This document shows positions 12,473 through 23,800 of a stretch of 64,000 bases of DNA, one piece after another. The number at the start of each line of letters is the position of its first letter. Positions within the stretch are counted from its first letter, which is position 1. This DNA comes from Aquatica leii (Eukaryota; Arthropoda; Insecta; Coleoptera; Lampyridae): the NCBI GenBank assembly GCA_035610365.1, contig CM069438.1:46062837-46126836 (forward strand), written 5' to 3'. A model generated the notes under the pieces. That model ran no database searches. It saw only the letters and a program-made list of their open reading frames with translations, and was not told where the DNA came from. A program made the position numbers and the translations under genes.

Positions 12473-13541
12473 TGTTATGTTAAAAATTAGTAGTTCAATT
12501 TGCGAGTATAAAGATTTCTCTTCAAGTATGAAATTTGTCCGGAAAATTCCCCACTTTTTCGCCGAGACTGCTAATTGTCTGTAGCGGATATTGGTACCCA
12601 CCACATATTTACCGTTATCACCGAAGATAACTAGCAGGTGGCCTCGTTGGAAAACTTCCATGGCGTCACATTATTGATAACGTTATTATCTTATACACTA
12701 TTAAGAGTTAGAAACCTGCAGGGTTATCCGTCTTTTGAAGATTAACTACGACAAACACTGGGGAAATTTATGCTGTTAAGTTGAAGGGAAACGCTGCGCA
12801 TTTGCGTTCTTAAATGATTGGATGCTAAGGAGACCTTTTACTTTACATTATATGCTCGTGTAGATTGGGTTTAATATTACTTTTTAAGTAACTCAAGTAC
12901 GGAAATTAGCTAATGCCCTACTGGATAAAACTTAACTGTGAGTATAACTATTTGAATTTTGTTTCTTCGATGTGGACTTCGGTGGTCATGTCGTTTATGA
13001 CCGTACGTGCATGTTAAATTAACACAATTAATAATATTTTTGTGCTTTACGAATTCATAAGCAGTGCGCGTTGAGTCTCGAAGGTTTAAATTGGTTGTGT
13101 GTCTACAATTTTAAGATTTGCAAATATAAATTCAGACGTTGTGTTTATGTAAAAGTTTAGACCGACGGGGTCAGCTTGTTGTACGGTGTGTTGCTCACTA
13201 TTCGGCGCAACTTATAATTTATTTGACCCATGTATAAATATTGGCAAGAACTTACAGTTATATACTTTCTACATCTTCTGTGATAAAATAAGTATATATA
13301 TTCTGTGTTATTACTTTTGTGGTGTTATTTATTTTTTTTTAGCTACGGGTAGAGTTAGACGGTATCTCCTTAACTTAATCTTTCATCGTCTTGGCGCCTT
13401 TTTTAGATTTACGTTATAACAAAGTCTGCGATCCCTCTTCGAAGAACCTGTGCTAGCCGTTGCTTTGTTCTGTTACAAGAAGACCAGCGTAACAATTTAT
13501 TCTTGGCAGTCCAACTCGTGGAACCCGATTTTCTCGTAACA
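12473..13541 (+). mobile_element. LTR-like element B1 with 4-bp target duplication
   Basis: The element starts TGTTATGTTAAAAATTAG and ends TTCTCGTAACA. It is flanked by perfect actt duplications at 12469-12472 and 13542-13545. It aligns along its whole length with the copy at 20579-26826 once that copy's own insertion is set aside, and in part with 19140-19420. It holds a conserved stem GTTATC/GATAAC near 12615 and a TATATATA run near 13293. No coding sequence is seen. TG...CA ends and a 4-bp duplication suggest a solo LTR of about 1.07 kb. It is an old copy. Confidence 0.72.
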
Positions 13542-13545
13542 ACTT

Positions 13546-14891
13546 AATTTATTTAAACCGACAAAGTTTTCTTCCGATTCAATTCGAATAACACAATTAC
13601 AAATGCGTTAACAAAAAATAAGTTGTTAACAAATCCAATCCACCAATCAACAAAATGTTTTTAAATAATTGCATCTACAATTAAACAAACGGAAAACATT
13701 TATTTTTTTTATACAAAGCATACGTTAATTATTTTTTTTTAATTTTAATTTTATTATCATCAAAGCTTAAATCTCTAAAAAGTTTCTCATACATTTCAAA
13801 TTGCAATTATCGATAATACACTCGCTAAACAGCAATTATAATTTGTAATTAAAAACATAAATTAAAAAAACATATTTTATAAAAGTATTTAAATCCTTTG
13901 CAATTTTAAACGTAATAATACATAAGCTATACGTTATACACAGTGTTTTTTTTTCTGATATAAATGGTAATGCAACCGTAATGGAATACGATATGTTCGT
14001 TTTGAATAATAAATACGATGAATTTTACAAACATAATCCGTATGGGAATACGCTAATTTCAGATTTGACATTACTAAATTAACTAAAAAAAATTAAAAGT
14101 ACGTTAATACCAGATTTGGTTAAAATAATTTTTTCTATTTGCCTAGCATGATTTTATTAATTGAAAGATTGAAAAAAAATTTAACGCAAATTTCACCAAT
14201 TTGTAATAAATAATTTAACGTTAATTTTATGAGTTAACATATAAAAACAACGTTTTTATTTGATTTATATTCTGAAAAGTCTAAACACAACATAAATATA
14301 GATTCTGTGTATATAGAATGTTGTTGGTCTGTTGTTCTAATAACAAACCGTTATTTTCAAACTATACAGTAATTTGAAATTCAATTTATTACAAATATGG
14401 TTAAGTGTATGCACGACGTGCGTTTTAACATTACCGGTCTATTTAGGTCTATTGCAATGACTGCGTAAGTAATTTGCAGATTTAAATAAAAGCTAAACTG
14501 CAATGACTGTGAAAAGCTTAATTAAAATCTAATTATTTGTAAAGTAGACTGCAAAATTGCAAATATAGTTTTTTTTCCATAGAAGGCACTTTAATTTACC
14601 AGAACTTTAGTAAATAATTCTATAATTGGTTTTTTCTGTTTAATATTTATTAATATTTTTTTCCTTTTTTGTCGTGTTTAATTTGTATCTATGTTAGGAA
14701 GAAAAGTAATTTATTATTTCTAAGTAGGCTTCGGATAATTATGCACTAAAAAGTTTAAGCAAATATATGCTAAAAACATTAAAAATATGCAGTTATACAT
14801 GCTGTTTCAAAAACTGTTTTATCTGAGTAAAATATATGAAAACGCACTCTTACACATACATAGATTTATTTACATGCTAACTATATATGTA
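13546..14891. other. AT-rich spacer, no gene seen
   Basis: Low-complexity A/T-rich DNA with no coding region or RNA gene seen. A 12-bp direct repeat TTGCAATGACTG-like pair lies near 14452 and 14500. It is too short to interpret. Confidence 0.55.
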
Positions 14892-14893
14892 TA

Positions 14894-15250
14894 CAGTGTG
14901 TCCAAAAAGTATGGAATATATTATACAGGTCGATAAATATGCACTTTACACGAAAAAGTTGTAAATAAAAGTTGTTTATCACTTAGTTATCTACCACCTG
15001 GGAGATATCAATTTAAATTATTGCTGTAAACAAAATCGCAACGAATAACACTTACATCTTTTAAATGGCAAGGCACGTCTTTATTATACTCATTTGATAG
15101 TCTTTTTTTCTATTTTCAACCATATGAAACTTGAATACCTTTACATCAAAAAATTTTCAAGAAAAACAAGGACATGTCTAACAAATTTATTTTACTGAGC
15201 AGTATTAATCAGGTACGTAATATGTAGCATTGAAACAATTGAATGCACTT
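14894..15250 (+). repeat. Left terminal inverted repeat of mariner-like element
   Basis: This is the left arm, matching the reverse complement of 17723-18079. The inner limit is the GAATGCACT stretch, a few bases before the A3 insertion site at 15256-15259. Confidence 0.9.
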
Positions 15251-15259
15251 TAGAACACT

Positions 15260-16544
15260 TGTTACGTGCATAAATTTAAATAATGCATTACTCTGTATAT
15301 TGGTTTAATTAAAAATTACTTTTATATTTCTCGACGACATCTATCGGGTTCGTTGGCCCCTTCGTATTGAGTAGGCGATATCCGGCGAGATACCGGCATT
15401 TTGACTTTAACATCGTGCATGTGTTAACCTATGTCTGCGTGAATTAAAAATCGATTTCTAAAATCATCCACGTGTTGGGACCCGATGGAAAAATAGAAGT
15501 CTTCTGAATTAACTGATTTAATCCACGCAGAGTAAGTGGTTTTGTTTTTTCTTTGATTAAAGGTAATTTTTATGTCTTTTTGTTAGCGCCATGTGCTACC
15601 TCCTAACTATGGGTATTCATATCGTTATCTAAAATCCTCAAGGGAAAATTATAATCGGAAGCTGTAGAGCTAAGAACGCTGCGATACAAGTGCAGAATTT
15701 CAATTCGGAGGCAATTAATTACCTTATTGAATGTCACTTGTTCGGAAGATCCTAATACGATACGATTGAATTCTCTTCGGAGGCAATAACTTAATACCAC
15801 CGTCGACGAAATTTAATGTAACAGCATACAATAAGTGTCGGTTCGATTACTTCCCTTTAAATGTGTCTTTTACTTATAGTTTGTGAGTCGCCAGGTGGAC
15901 ACGATTATTTTCAGGAAGTTTAATTGCAGGAAGCCATTAGGAAAAACGTTTTTCTGAAGGTAACCCTGGAATTTGGTAAATCAATTTTTACTTATTTATT
16001 CGTTGTCGCTACGGTGAATACTCACGACTTATTGTATTTACTAATCATACGTTCGAATTGATTTGTTGCTTGTTATTGTTACTCAATTAGTTTAAGTAAA
16101 TGACTTATCGCTTGCTGCTTATATCCACAGTCAATTATCATTATTAATGTTACTTACTGATAAAGTTTTATATATGTTAGGGTAGTTACACTTTTGTTTG
16201 ACGTGTAGTGTAAGTTGCCGATCCTGCTGATATTCTATTTTCTATATTCTCTCTAGTACCTGCTTAGATTTGGCTATTTAACTTTTAATATATTTATCTT
16301 GATAGAGTAATTAAAGTACAATTGTTATTAACGATTTAGTTTTTTCTTTCTTTCGCTTCTTTCAGCATTACGAACCTAACATCTTGTTACAAGTGTGAAC
16401 CGTCTGTCTGGAGCGGGACAGAAGTTACTTTGGGATAAGCTCTGGCGCCCTGAAACACCTTTTATATATTTCTTGTGAACCTACCCCTCTCACCGACTAT
16501 TGTGAGTTGGCCGTGCAGGTTCGTAAAATACCAAAAGCTTGTAA
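15260..16544 (+). mobile_element. LTR-like element A3 nested in the mariner-like element
   Basis: The element starts TGTTACGTGCA and ends AAGCTTGTAACA. It has perfect cact duplications at 15256-15259 and 16545-16548, so it clearly inserted into the transposon. It is the best preserved family A copy and is about 1285 bp long. It aligns in inverted orientation with 1576-3113 and in direct orientation with 8093-9204. A hairpin TCTGTC/GACAGA lies near the 3' end at about 16407. No coding region is seen, and a solo LTR is the likeliest reading. It is younger than the transposon it splits. Confidence 0.78.
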
Positions 16545-16582
16545 CACACTGTCACACTTTGCTATTTGTTAGTGCATGAAAT

Positions 16583-17644
16583 ATGGCTCAATTATCTGAG
16601 AAACATAGAATTGAAATTATAATGATTCTGGGATATGGAGATAGAAGAAGAACCCAAGACGAAGTATGTAATTTATTTAATAACTTGCATCCAGAATTAA
16701 ACATTTCGCAGTCCACGGTAAGCAAAATTTGGCGGAAATTTCAAGAGACAGGTTCGGTAAAAGATGCGAGTAGAACTGGTAAACCTTTGTCATTAAATAA
16801 TGTGGAACGAGAAAATGTGTTGTCTGTTGAGGAAAATCCACAAATTTCTGTTCGGCAAATTGCTAGAGACCATAATTTGAATAAATCGGCTGTACATGAC
16901 GTTTTAAAAAAAGAAAAATTTCATCCTTATAAAGCCTGTGTAGTTCAAGAATTATTTGAAGACGATTTGGACAGAAAGCTAGAGTTTTGCGAAACAATAA
17001 CAAACAAACTTGAACGAGATGCACATTTTCATAAAAATATCCTTTTTACTGATGAAGCCACGTTTTGTTTAAACGGCACAATTAACAAACAAAACACACG
17101 TTACTGGTATCTAGAAGGACACACCCAATACCAGCAGAAAGTCAACGTCTGGGTAGGAATGATTGGAAGTCAAATTTTGGGACCATATTTTTTTGAAGGT
17201 AGTTTAACGGCGAATATTTATCTCTATTTCCTAAGATTTGAGTTAGTTCCTGCTTTGGCCGAGTTATTTCCACATGAAGTAGATCCAGATATACCTCATA
17301 ACAGAATATGGCTTCAACAAGACGGGGCACCTCCACATTTTGGAATTAATGTCCGCCACTTTCTTAATAATACTTTTCAAAATACATGGATAGGCAGAAG
17401 AGGTACGATAGAATAGCCTGCCCGCTCGCCGGATTTAAGTTCACTAGATTTTTTTCTTTAGGGCTATATTAAAAGCAAAATTTATGTAAATAGACCTGAT
17501 TATGTTGAAGATTTGAGAAATCGCATTAGAGTTGAGATAAGAGCTATAACTCGAGATATGATTTCAAAAGCAATCGATGGTTTTAAAAATCGAATTTACC
17601 ACTGTCAAATTATAAATGGTTTACTTTTTGAACATTTATTGTAA
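16583..17644 (+). pseudogene. Mariner-like transposase with two in-frame stops
   Basis: This is the transposase of the surrounding element, a cut-and-paste DDD enzyme of the Tc1/mariner superfamily. The ATG at 16583 opens a 353-codon frame ending TAA at 17642-17644. Residues 1-110 hold paired helix-turn-helix DNA-binding segments (QSTVSKIWRKF about 43-53; ISVRQIARDHNL about 88-99). The catalytic acids are D157 in LFTDEATF, D247 in LQQDGAPPH and D284 in PARSPDLSSLDF, with 36 residues between the last two. Two in-frame TAG codons (17414-17416 and 17459-17461) sit where the family has tryptophan, so each is a single G-to-A change from TGG. No frameshift is seen. The gene is otherwise full length, so inactivation looks recent. 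A3 lies 39 bp upstream and removed the native promoter context. Confidence 0.92.
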
Positions 17645-17722
17645 GTTTAGCTTAAATACATTTTTTTGTTATAACAATTTTATGTAAAGATATTTAAAGT
17701 TTAATATTTGCTATTGTGACAG

Positions 17723-18079
17723 TGCATTCAATTGTTTCAATACTACATATTACGTACCTGATTAATACTGCTCAGTAAAATAAATTTGTTAGACATGTCC
17801 TTGTTTTTCTTGAAAATTTTTTGATGTAAAGGTATTCAAGTTTCATATGGTTGAAAAGAGAAAAAAAGACTCTATCAAATGAGTATAATAAAGACGTGCC
17901 TTGCCATTTAAAAAAATGTAAGTGTTATTCGTTGCGATTTTGTTTACAGCAAAAATTTAAATTGATATCTCCCAGGTGGTATATAACTAAGTGATAAACA
18001 ACTTTTATTTACAACTTTTTCGTGTAAAGTGCATATTTATCGACCTGTATAATATATTCCATACTTTTCGGACACACTG
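17723..18079 (-). repeat. Right terminal inverted repeat of mariner-like element
   Basis: This is the right arm, the near-identical reverse complement of 14894-15250. It ends GGACACACTG at the TA duplication. Confidence 0.9.
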
Positions 18080-18081
18080 TA

Positions 18082-19139
18082 TATTGTTACAAGTTTTATT
18101 ATTAAAACTAATTTATTTAAACTACTAAAAATATGTTTTACATATACTAGAAATATATACACTTTTAAATTAACCGAACTAATTAAATCTAATAATATTT
18201 AATAAAAATACTTACACGATAATTTATATCACTCACACGAAGATAGGATAAAGTCCGTGGATATCTTCACACACTTGTTTACACTAAAATCACGTACAAG
18301 ATTATTCTCGGTATATTTATCTAAACACACGTGCTAACGACTTATTTATTTAGACTTGAATAATCTTTTTAACACTGCAGACTTCGCATTACGGAAATAA
18401 CTGACCTACGATTTCTCTCTTCGGTATTTATGCACGTTTGCAAATCCTTCTCGAGTGTTCCCTATCTTTCGGTATATCTTCTAGAAGATGGATAACAACT
18501 TCTAGAAAGCTCTTGAACTTGCAAATAACTTCTGGAACGTTTCAATATGTATATATATATAATTCTAACATTATTGTTTATAATTACTAATTAATTAAGA
18601 AAAGCTTTGTTGTTACACTTAATTACATAATTTTTCAAAATTTGTAACTTGCACAATTTTTTCGGTTGCATATTTTTGATTTAATTTAACACTTTTGAAT
18701 TAGCTGCGTGCACTATTAATGATTCAAAATGCTCATGCGTAATTGGTAGCCATTGTTTTAAGTCGTATTCCGTTGCATTTCCGTAAAGAGAACACGTCCT
18801 TGCATACAACTGTAGAAAACGTTTTCATGTTAAATTTAAACTGCTTTTGTTGTCACGCTGACAATCCGCTTTCGTTGTTATCTTAATATGCGTTTGTTGT
18901 TAATATGCAAAAACGCGTAATTAGATAAAGTAAGTCTCTTCCTTGTTCTCTAAGCATGGTGGTGTAACCTTTACATTTTGCGTTTCAATTTTGACAAAAG
19001 CCAAGTTCTACTTCTTGTTTTGGTTCTCAAAAAAAGACTAGGACCAAGCCTAATTCTGGGTGTTTAACTACGACGCGGCCTAAGCCAAAAGTCACTTATA
19101 ATCATAAGTATATTTTATTCGCTTCCTGTAAGACCTGGT
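18082..19139. other. Spacer with heat-shock-like sites, no gene seen
   Basis: No coding region was found. The stretch opens with TGTTACAAG at 18084, the same nonamer that starts inverted family A copies, but further homology is not evident. A cluster of heat-shock-element-like sites lies at 18449-18543. The part after 18900 grades into the family B fragment. Confidence 0.5.
18449..18561. promoter_or_regulatory. Cluster of heat-shock-element-like sites plus TATA run
   Basis: Alternating TTC and GAA blocks with 2-bp spacing occur four times within about 95 bp: TTCTCGAGTGTTC (18449), TTCTAGAA (18479), TTCTAGAAAGCTCTTGAA (18500) and TTCTGGAACGTTTC (18530). A TATATATATATAA run follows at 18549. 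This matches the inverted nGAAn array bound by heat-shock factor in animals. No coding region follows, so it may belong to a lost gene, to an LTR promoter, or be chance. Confidence 0.45.
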
Positions 19140-19420
19140 GCAATACAGGCGAACTTTGTATTTTTACGTCCAACAAGGCTTTTACCATTAGATTATTTGA
19201 CGTGAATATGCGAATTAATTTTGTGGCTACTTAGTGGAAGCTGAGTAGGGTGCGGATTTTTGTAGCCACCACACGTTCACCGTTATCAGTAAAGATAACG
19301 AACAGATGGCATATTTGGAGAAATTTCGTTGACGTCACGTTATTAAAACTTAACTATTCACACCGTCAAGGGGTTCAAAACCTTCAGGATTGTACTTCTT
19401 TTGAGAGAAGCTGCTACCAT
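19140..19420 (+). mobile_element. Family B LTR-like fragment B3
   Basis: It aligns with the first third of B1 (about 12580-12750) and with the matching part of the 26.5 kb copy. Shared landmarks are GTAGCCACC, the stem GTTATC/GATAAC near 19283, and the GACGTCACG block near 19335. The 5' limit is vague, and the 3' side stops close to the gypsy LTR at 19454. It is a truncated fossil. Confidence 0.6.
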
Positions 19421-19453
19421 TAATTATTATGTGTATTATGATTGTATGCTTTG

Positions 19454-19698
19454 TGTTATGTTGGGTTCTTTTATATTACAGATTAAACACTAAATTCGAT
19501 GATTAGTTTATTATTAAATAATAAGAATACCACCAAGGATGGTGTCATAGAAAACAACAAGCAAACGTTACATTACATACTAAAAGTAACACACCCCTTC
19601 TATTTATATTAATGCTAATCGCGCGCTTTTCGTGTCTCTATCTTTTCGCGAGATTCTTATGCAAGGTTGTCACGTTTCCTTAAAGTTCTGACAGAACA
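19454..19698 (-). repeat. Gypsy 3' LTR with TATA box and polypurine tract
   Basis: On the minus strand a purine run (19712-19699, AAAAGAGGGGGA) is followed by TGTTCTGTCAGAAC, the start of a 245-bp LTR ending CATAACA at 19454. A TATA box (TATAAATA) lies at about 19601-19609 and an AATAAA-type signal near 19520. The opposite LTR is not in the window, so age cannot be read from LTR pairs. Confidence 0.8.
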
Positions 19699-19735
19699 TC
19701 CCCCTCTTTTATAATAAGAAAGAAACGTTGAGTAA

Positions 19736-20574
19736 TTAAGTGACATAGTCTTTTAAATACGAGGGTCTTTTTACGTTACGCACTGGTCTACTATTTCTAA
19801 CACATTCGTCATTATCGGCATCACTCTTAACCACTCCGGATATAACTTCAGTTTCTGTAACACTTTCACCATAACTGTTATCTAATTGTACATCAGGTTG
19901 AAATTCTACATTTTGATCGATACAATTGTCTAATCTAGTGTTAGTAGTATCGACTGTATTAGCAGATGATGGTGTATGAGTGACCACGTAAGATTCATCA
20001 TTAAATTAAGGAACAGTTTCATTAGAAACAAAGTTGTGATGTTTTGCTGGTATTAAAAACTATCTATTCGTTCGAAAATTGCCACTATGAGTTTCGAAAT
20101 GATAGGACTTTGGTTCCTTAAGCATTCGAATAACTTTTCCTTATGTTTTGAGATCAGTCACCCATACACTGACATCATTGACATTTAACTCTGAAAGCTC
20201 TTTGGTGCGATGACGCCTATTATAATTTTGCTTTATGTTGTCCCTGTACCTTCCTTCCCTTTGGAAAACTAAGCTTGTATCAACTGTTTGATTAAGAAAC
20301 TTTAGTAAAATTGAAAGAGGAGAACGAATTTTTCTGGTAAATAATAATTCGGCTGGGGTAAAACCATTTTCCAGAGGAGTGGTACGGTACGCCAACCACG
20401 ATAAGAATAAATCATCACCTTTTTTAATAAGATTTTTTGCCCTTTTCACTGCAGTTTCAATGCATCCATTAGACTGAGGATATTTAGGACTGCTTGTTAT
20501 ATGAACAAAAAACAAATTTTTTTTGCAAATTTTTTGAATTCAGATTGGAATTGGGGTCCATTATCTGATCTAAC
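19736..20574 (-). pseudogene. Gypsy integrase, catalytic core and C-terminal part
   Basis: On the minus strand this part has the integrase core signature RSDNGPQF just inside the left edge of B2. It is followed by HITSSPKYPQSNGCIE with the catalytic glutamate, and then by a C-terminal tail with RNVKRPSYLKDYV, as in insect gypsy integrases. It once joined element cDNA to the chromosome. It is separated from the zinc-binding part by the B2 insertion. It is a relic and no product is expected. Confidence 0.85.
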
Positions 20575-20827
20575 TATTTGTTACGAGAAACTCGGGTTTC
20601 TAGAGTTGAACTGTCAAAAATAAAATGTCCCACCGGTCTTCTCATAACCAAACAAAGGAACGGCTAGCACAGCTTCTTCGGAGAGGGATCGCAGGCTTTG
20701 TTATGTGTGATTATAACGTGAATCTAAAAAAAGGCGCCAAGACGATGAAAAATTAAAGTCGAGGGATACCGTCTTACTCTCCTCGTAGTAAGCAAAGAAT
20801 AAATAACACTACAAAAGTAATAACACC

Positions 20828-20828
<1 letters not shown>

Positions 20829-20876
<48 letters not shown>
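20829..20876. repeat. (AT)n microsatellite at left edge of element D
   Basis: About 24 uninterrupted AT units. The matching site in B1 (near 13293) has only about four TA units, so the tract expanded after or through the insertion of D. Confidence 0.95.
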
Positions 20877-20879
<3 letters not shown>

Positions 20880-23800
20880 CTGGCGGTGGAATCTGAGATC
20901 CTTTTCATTATATACTTAAGGAATCCGAGATCATGAGATCCATACCCCGGATCTCGGAACGTTTTGACGTGTTTTTCAGGTCTACGTTGTGTAAAGACTT
21001 ATATAACGAAGTTTTAGGCGGAACTCGAATTTCAGCAAAAAGAATACATGTGTATACGTTTCGTTCTTGAATTAACTTTGTAGGTGGCGCTTATGTTGCT
21101 TTTATATATAAGTAGATAAATAAACTTCGATCTATGCGAGGTCCAAAAAACATCAACACTGTACGGATTTCGTTTAGTCGGTGTTATACCGTTTTTTTCG
21201 TTTTGTATATAAGTAAACCTTGTAACGAACAATTTTAATCTAAGATTTAAATTGTATTTAACGTATACTTTTTACCGGGTCACGTCAGCATTTCATTATT
21301 GTTTTATACTAGGATGAACAAAATTATTATCGCTAAATTAACAGTGCGTTACACTTGGCAGATGACTATTCTCTTTATTGATTTTTTCATAACCTATGTT
21401 GTATACACTAAATTTTCAAACAAAAAAAGTAGTAAAATTGAAAAATCTTTTATTTTTTCTTCAATATTTATTAATTTATTGTAAGTACACTTACAAATAC
21501 CTCAAGAAAAATCGTTTAAAATTCACGTAAGCGGCTTAAACCTCATTGCTTATGGTTTACAAAAATACTGCTTTTTCCAAAAGGTTCGTTTAGTTGCGTA
21601 AAATATAATATGGGCGGATCCATTGTTTTTCGACAAAGCGTGTGCGCGTGGGTCACTGATTTCAACGCCAATTTTTTTTAAAAGTAGATTAGAAAAAAAG
21701 ACTCTAAAAATTTGAGCTTGATACAATCAAATACGGCCGCTGAAGAATTTTTTGAAGTTTGAAAAATTTTGATTTGTTGGCAATTTTCAAAAATTCGTAT
21801 CTCAGCTTCTATATAACGTAGACATTTCGTTAGGCCGACATTTTTTTTGTTAACCCTGTATCTTAAAAAAAATTAGGTAATAATCTAAACTTAAATCCGG
21901 ATTAGATAGCAGTTTCTAACTAATCTACCGTTTTAGCAATTTTTCCAATTTTCAAAATGCTTTTGTTTTTGGAATAGAGAGACGATCAAAAACTCAATTT
22001 TTTTGTTAACGTATACTTGGTTGATTTCAACTATACTTTGCATAGATTTTTGTTATTTTTTTAAAATACAGACCCGCAAAGCCGATCAATTTTTCAAAAA
22101 TCCCCGTTGTTAGATATCCATAACTTTTTTCTAACAACTGGAAATCTTTTAAATATTTTAGGGATTGGATTTGATGTTATACTTAAATAGCATTAAAAAT
22201 TTCATGTTTGGAAAAGTAGTGGTTTCGGAGCTATGAATTTTTAAATATGTCAAATTTTCATTTATTATTATAAATGTCATCATGTGCACTGCTAGTTTTC
22301 TTAACCTTACGTCTTTTATTCTTTTAAAATTTTTTTTTACTGTGCTTAGTAACCTCGATCATTTTTGCATTCTCCCGCATTCCCTTTTTTATACACTGCT
22401 ACTATTTTCCCATTTTCCAATCTTCTGGAATTTTTTCACCATTCCAGATTCTATTGAATAGCACTTTTAACATACTAATACTCCTATCACCCATATTCTT
22501 TATCATTTTAGATGTTATTCCGTAATGCCCTTTAAATTTTTCTCTTGAATTTTTTAATTGCTCTTGTTATTCTTCTTCCTATTTTTCCCGTTATCTATTG
22601 TTGACTATCTATTTTACTTTGATGCGTTAGTTTTCATATTCTTCGTAATATTTGAATGTTTTGTTCTTTAAGTAGGTTCTCCGCATTTTCTTTTTTAGTT
22701 GTATTTCTTTTTTAATTTCTTTATTCCTCCAGCTTATTTGCTTTTTTCCTTGATTTAGTTTTGTTGTCCCTTCTTTTGTAGTATCTAGTATTGTCCTTTA
22801 CCACATTTTCTTCTACTTTTTTCATCTTTATTTCAATCCGTTTTCTATATCTGTTAGATGCTTCTTGTTCTGAAAGCCTATATGTTTTTATGGTTTTAGT
22901 GTATGTTGCTGGACTACTTGTAATTATGTTCTGTATTTCTGCTGATATTAAGCCTATGATGCGTATCTGCCTTATTACAAGACGATCACTTCCTATTTCA
23001 TATCTTCTTCTTGACTCTGTTACTTCATATCTATGTGAGTGGTCAATGAGTATATAATCAATAATTGACTTCTCCTGTGTACTGGGACCTTTTGTCGTGT
23101 ATTTGTGAATGTCTGAATGTTTGTAAAATGTGTTTGTTATTATGAGGTTATTTTGCATGCAGAGATTAATTAGTCGTTCGCCGTTGTCATTTATGCGTTG
23201 CTCGCCGTACTGTTCTACGACGTCTGTTGCACCTGTGTAGCTTCCTACTCTACTGTTCATATCCCTAAGGTTAACTATTCTACCTCTTATGTTTTTCAGT
23301 CCTTCCTCTAGTTTCTCCCAAAATTGTTTTTATGTAATAGGGATCGTTTTCATTTGGTATGTATCTTTCACGGTCTTTATTTCTATCTTTAAAATTCTTT
23401 TTAAAATTGCCTCCTAGTTGTTTATATACTTTCCTTTTAGTCTCACTTAGGCCTAGTGTTTTTGTTATTAGACTTCTTATATTCCAGGTTTCGATTTTCC
23501 AATACAATTAATTTTTTTTGTCTTGTTAAATTCTTTGTTGTCTCGGTTATTTCTTTTATTTGAATTGTTTGTTATTAATTTTCCAGTTTCATATCCGTTT
23601 CCTTTGCATTTTTGTCATCTTTCTTTACACTAGCGCAGTAAACTAATTTTTTTGTACCTCTTGTTTTATCATTTCTTTCAATTCCATATCCCATACGTAT
23701 ACAACATGCATGAATTTTTTTTATAAACCACTTTTTCACTCTTTTACCATTCATCTTTTGCTACCTTGCGATACTTAACAGTTTCTTTTGTATTTTTTGC

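Larger units (their letters stand above)
14894..18079 (+). mobile_element. Tc1/mariner-superfamily transposon with long TIRs
   Basis: The element is bounded by TA duplications at 14892-14893 and 18080-18081. It begins CAGTGTGTCC and ends GGACACACTG. The inverted terminal repeats are about 357 bp each, unusually long for mariner-like elements. In the outer 240 bp I count only a handful of differences between the two arms, so insertion is fairly recent. It carries one transposase gene on the plus strand and has been split by element A3 just inside the left repeat. The intact transposon before that insertion would have been about 1.9 kb. Confidence 0.93.

Noticed and set aside
15603-15800. 65-codon minus-strand open frame
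   Set aside because: It lies inside the non-coding LTR-like element A3, and the matching part of A1 does not keep the frame.
1576-16544. A1 and A3 as giant inverted ends of one 15-kb element
   Set aside because: A2 is a third independent copy in between. A3 has its own perfect 4-bp duplication inside a mariner-like element, and A1 has its own flanking pair. They are separate insertions.
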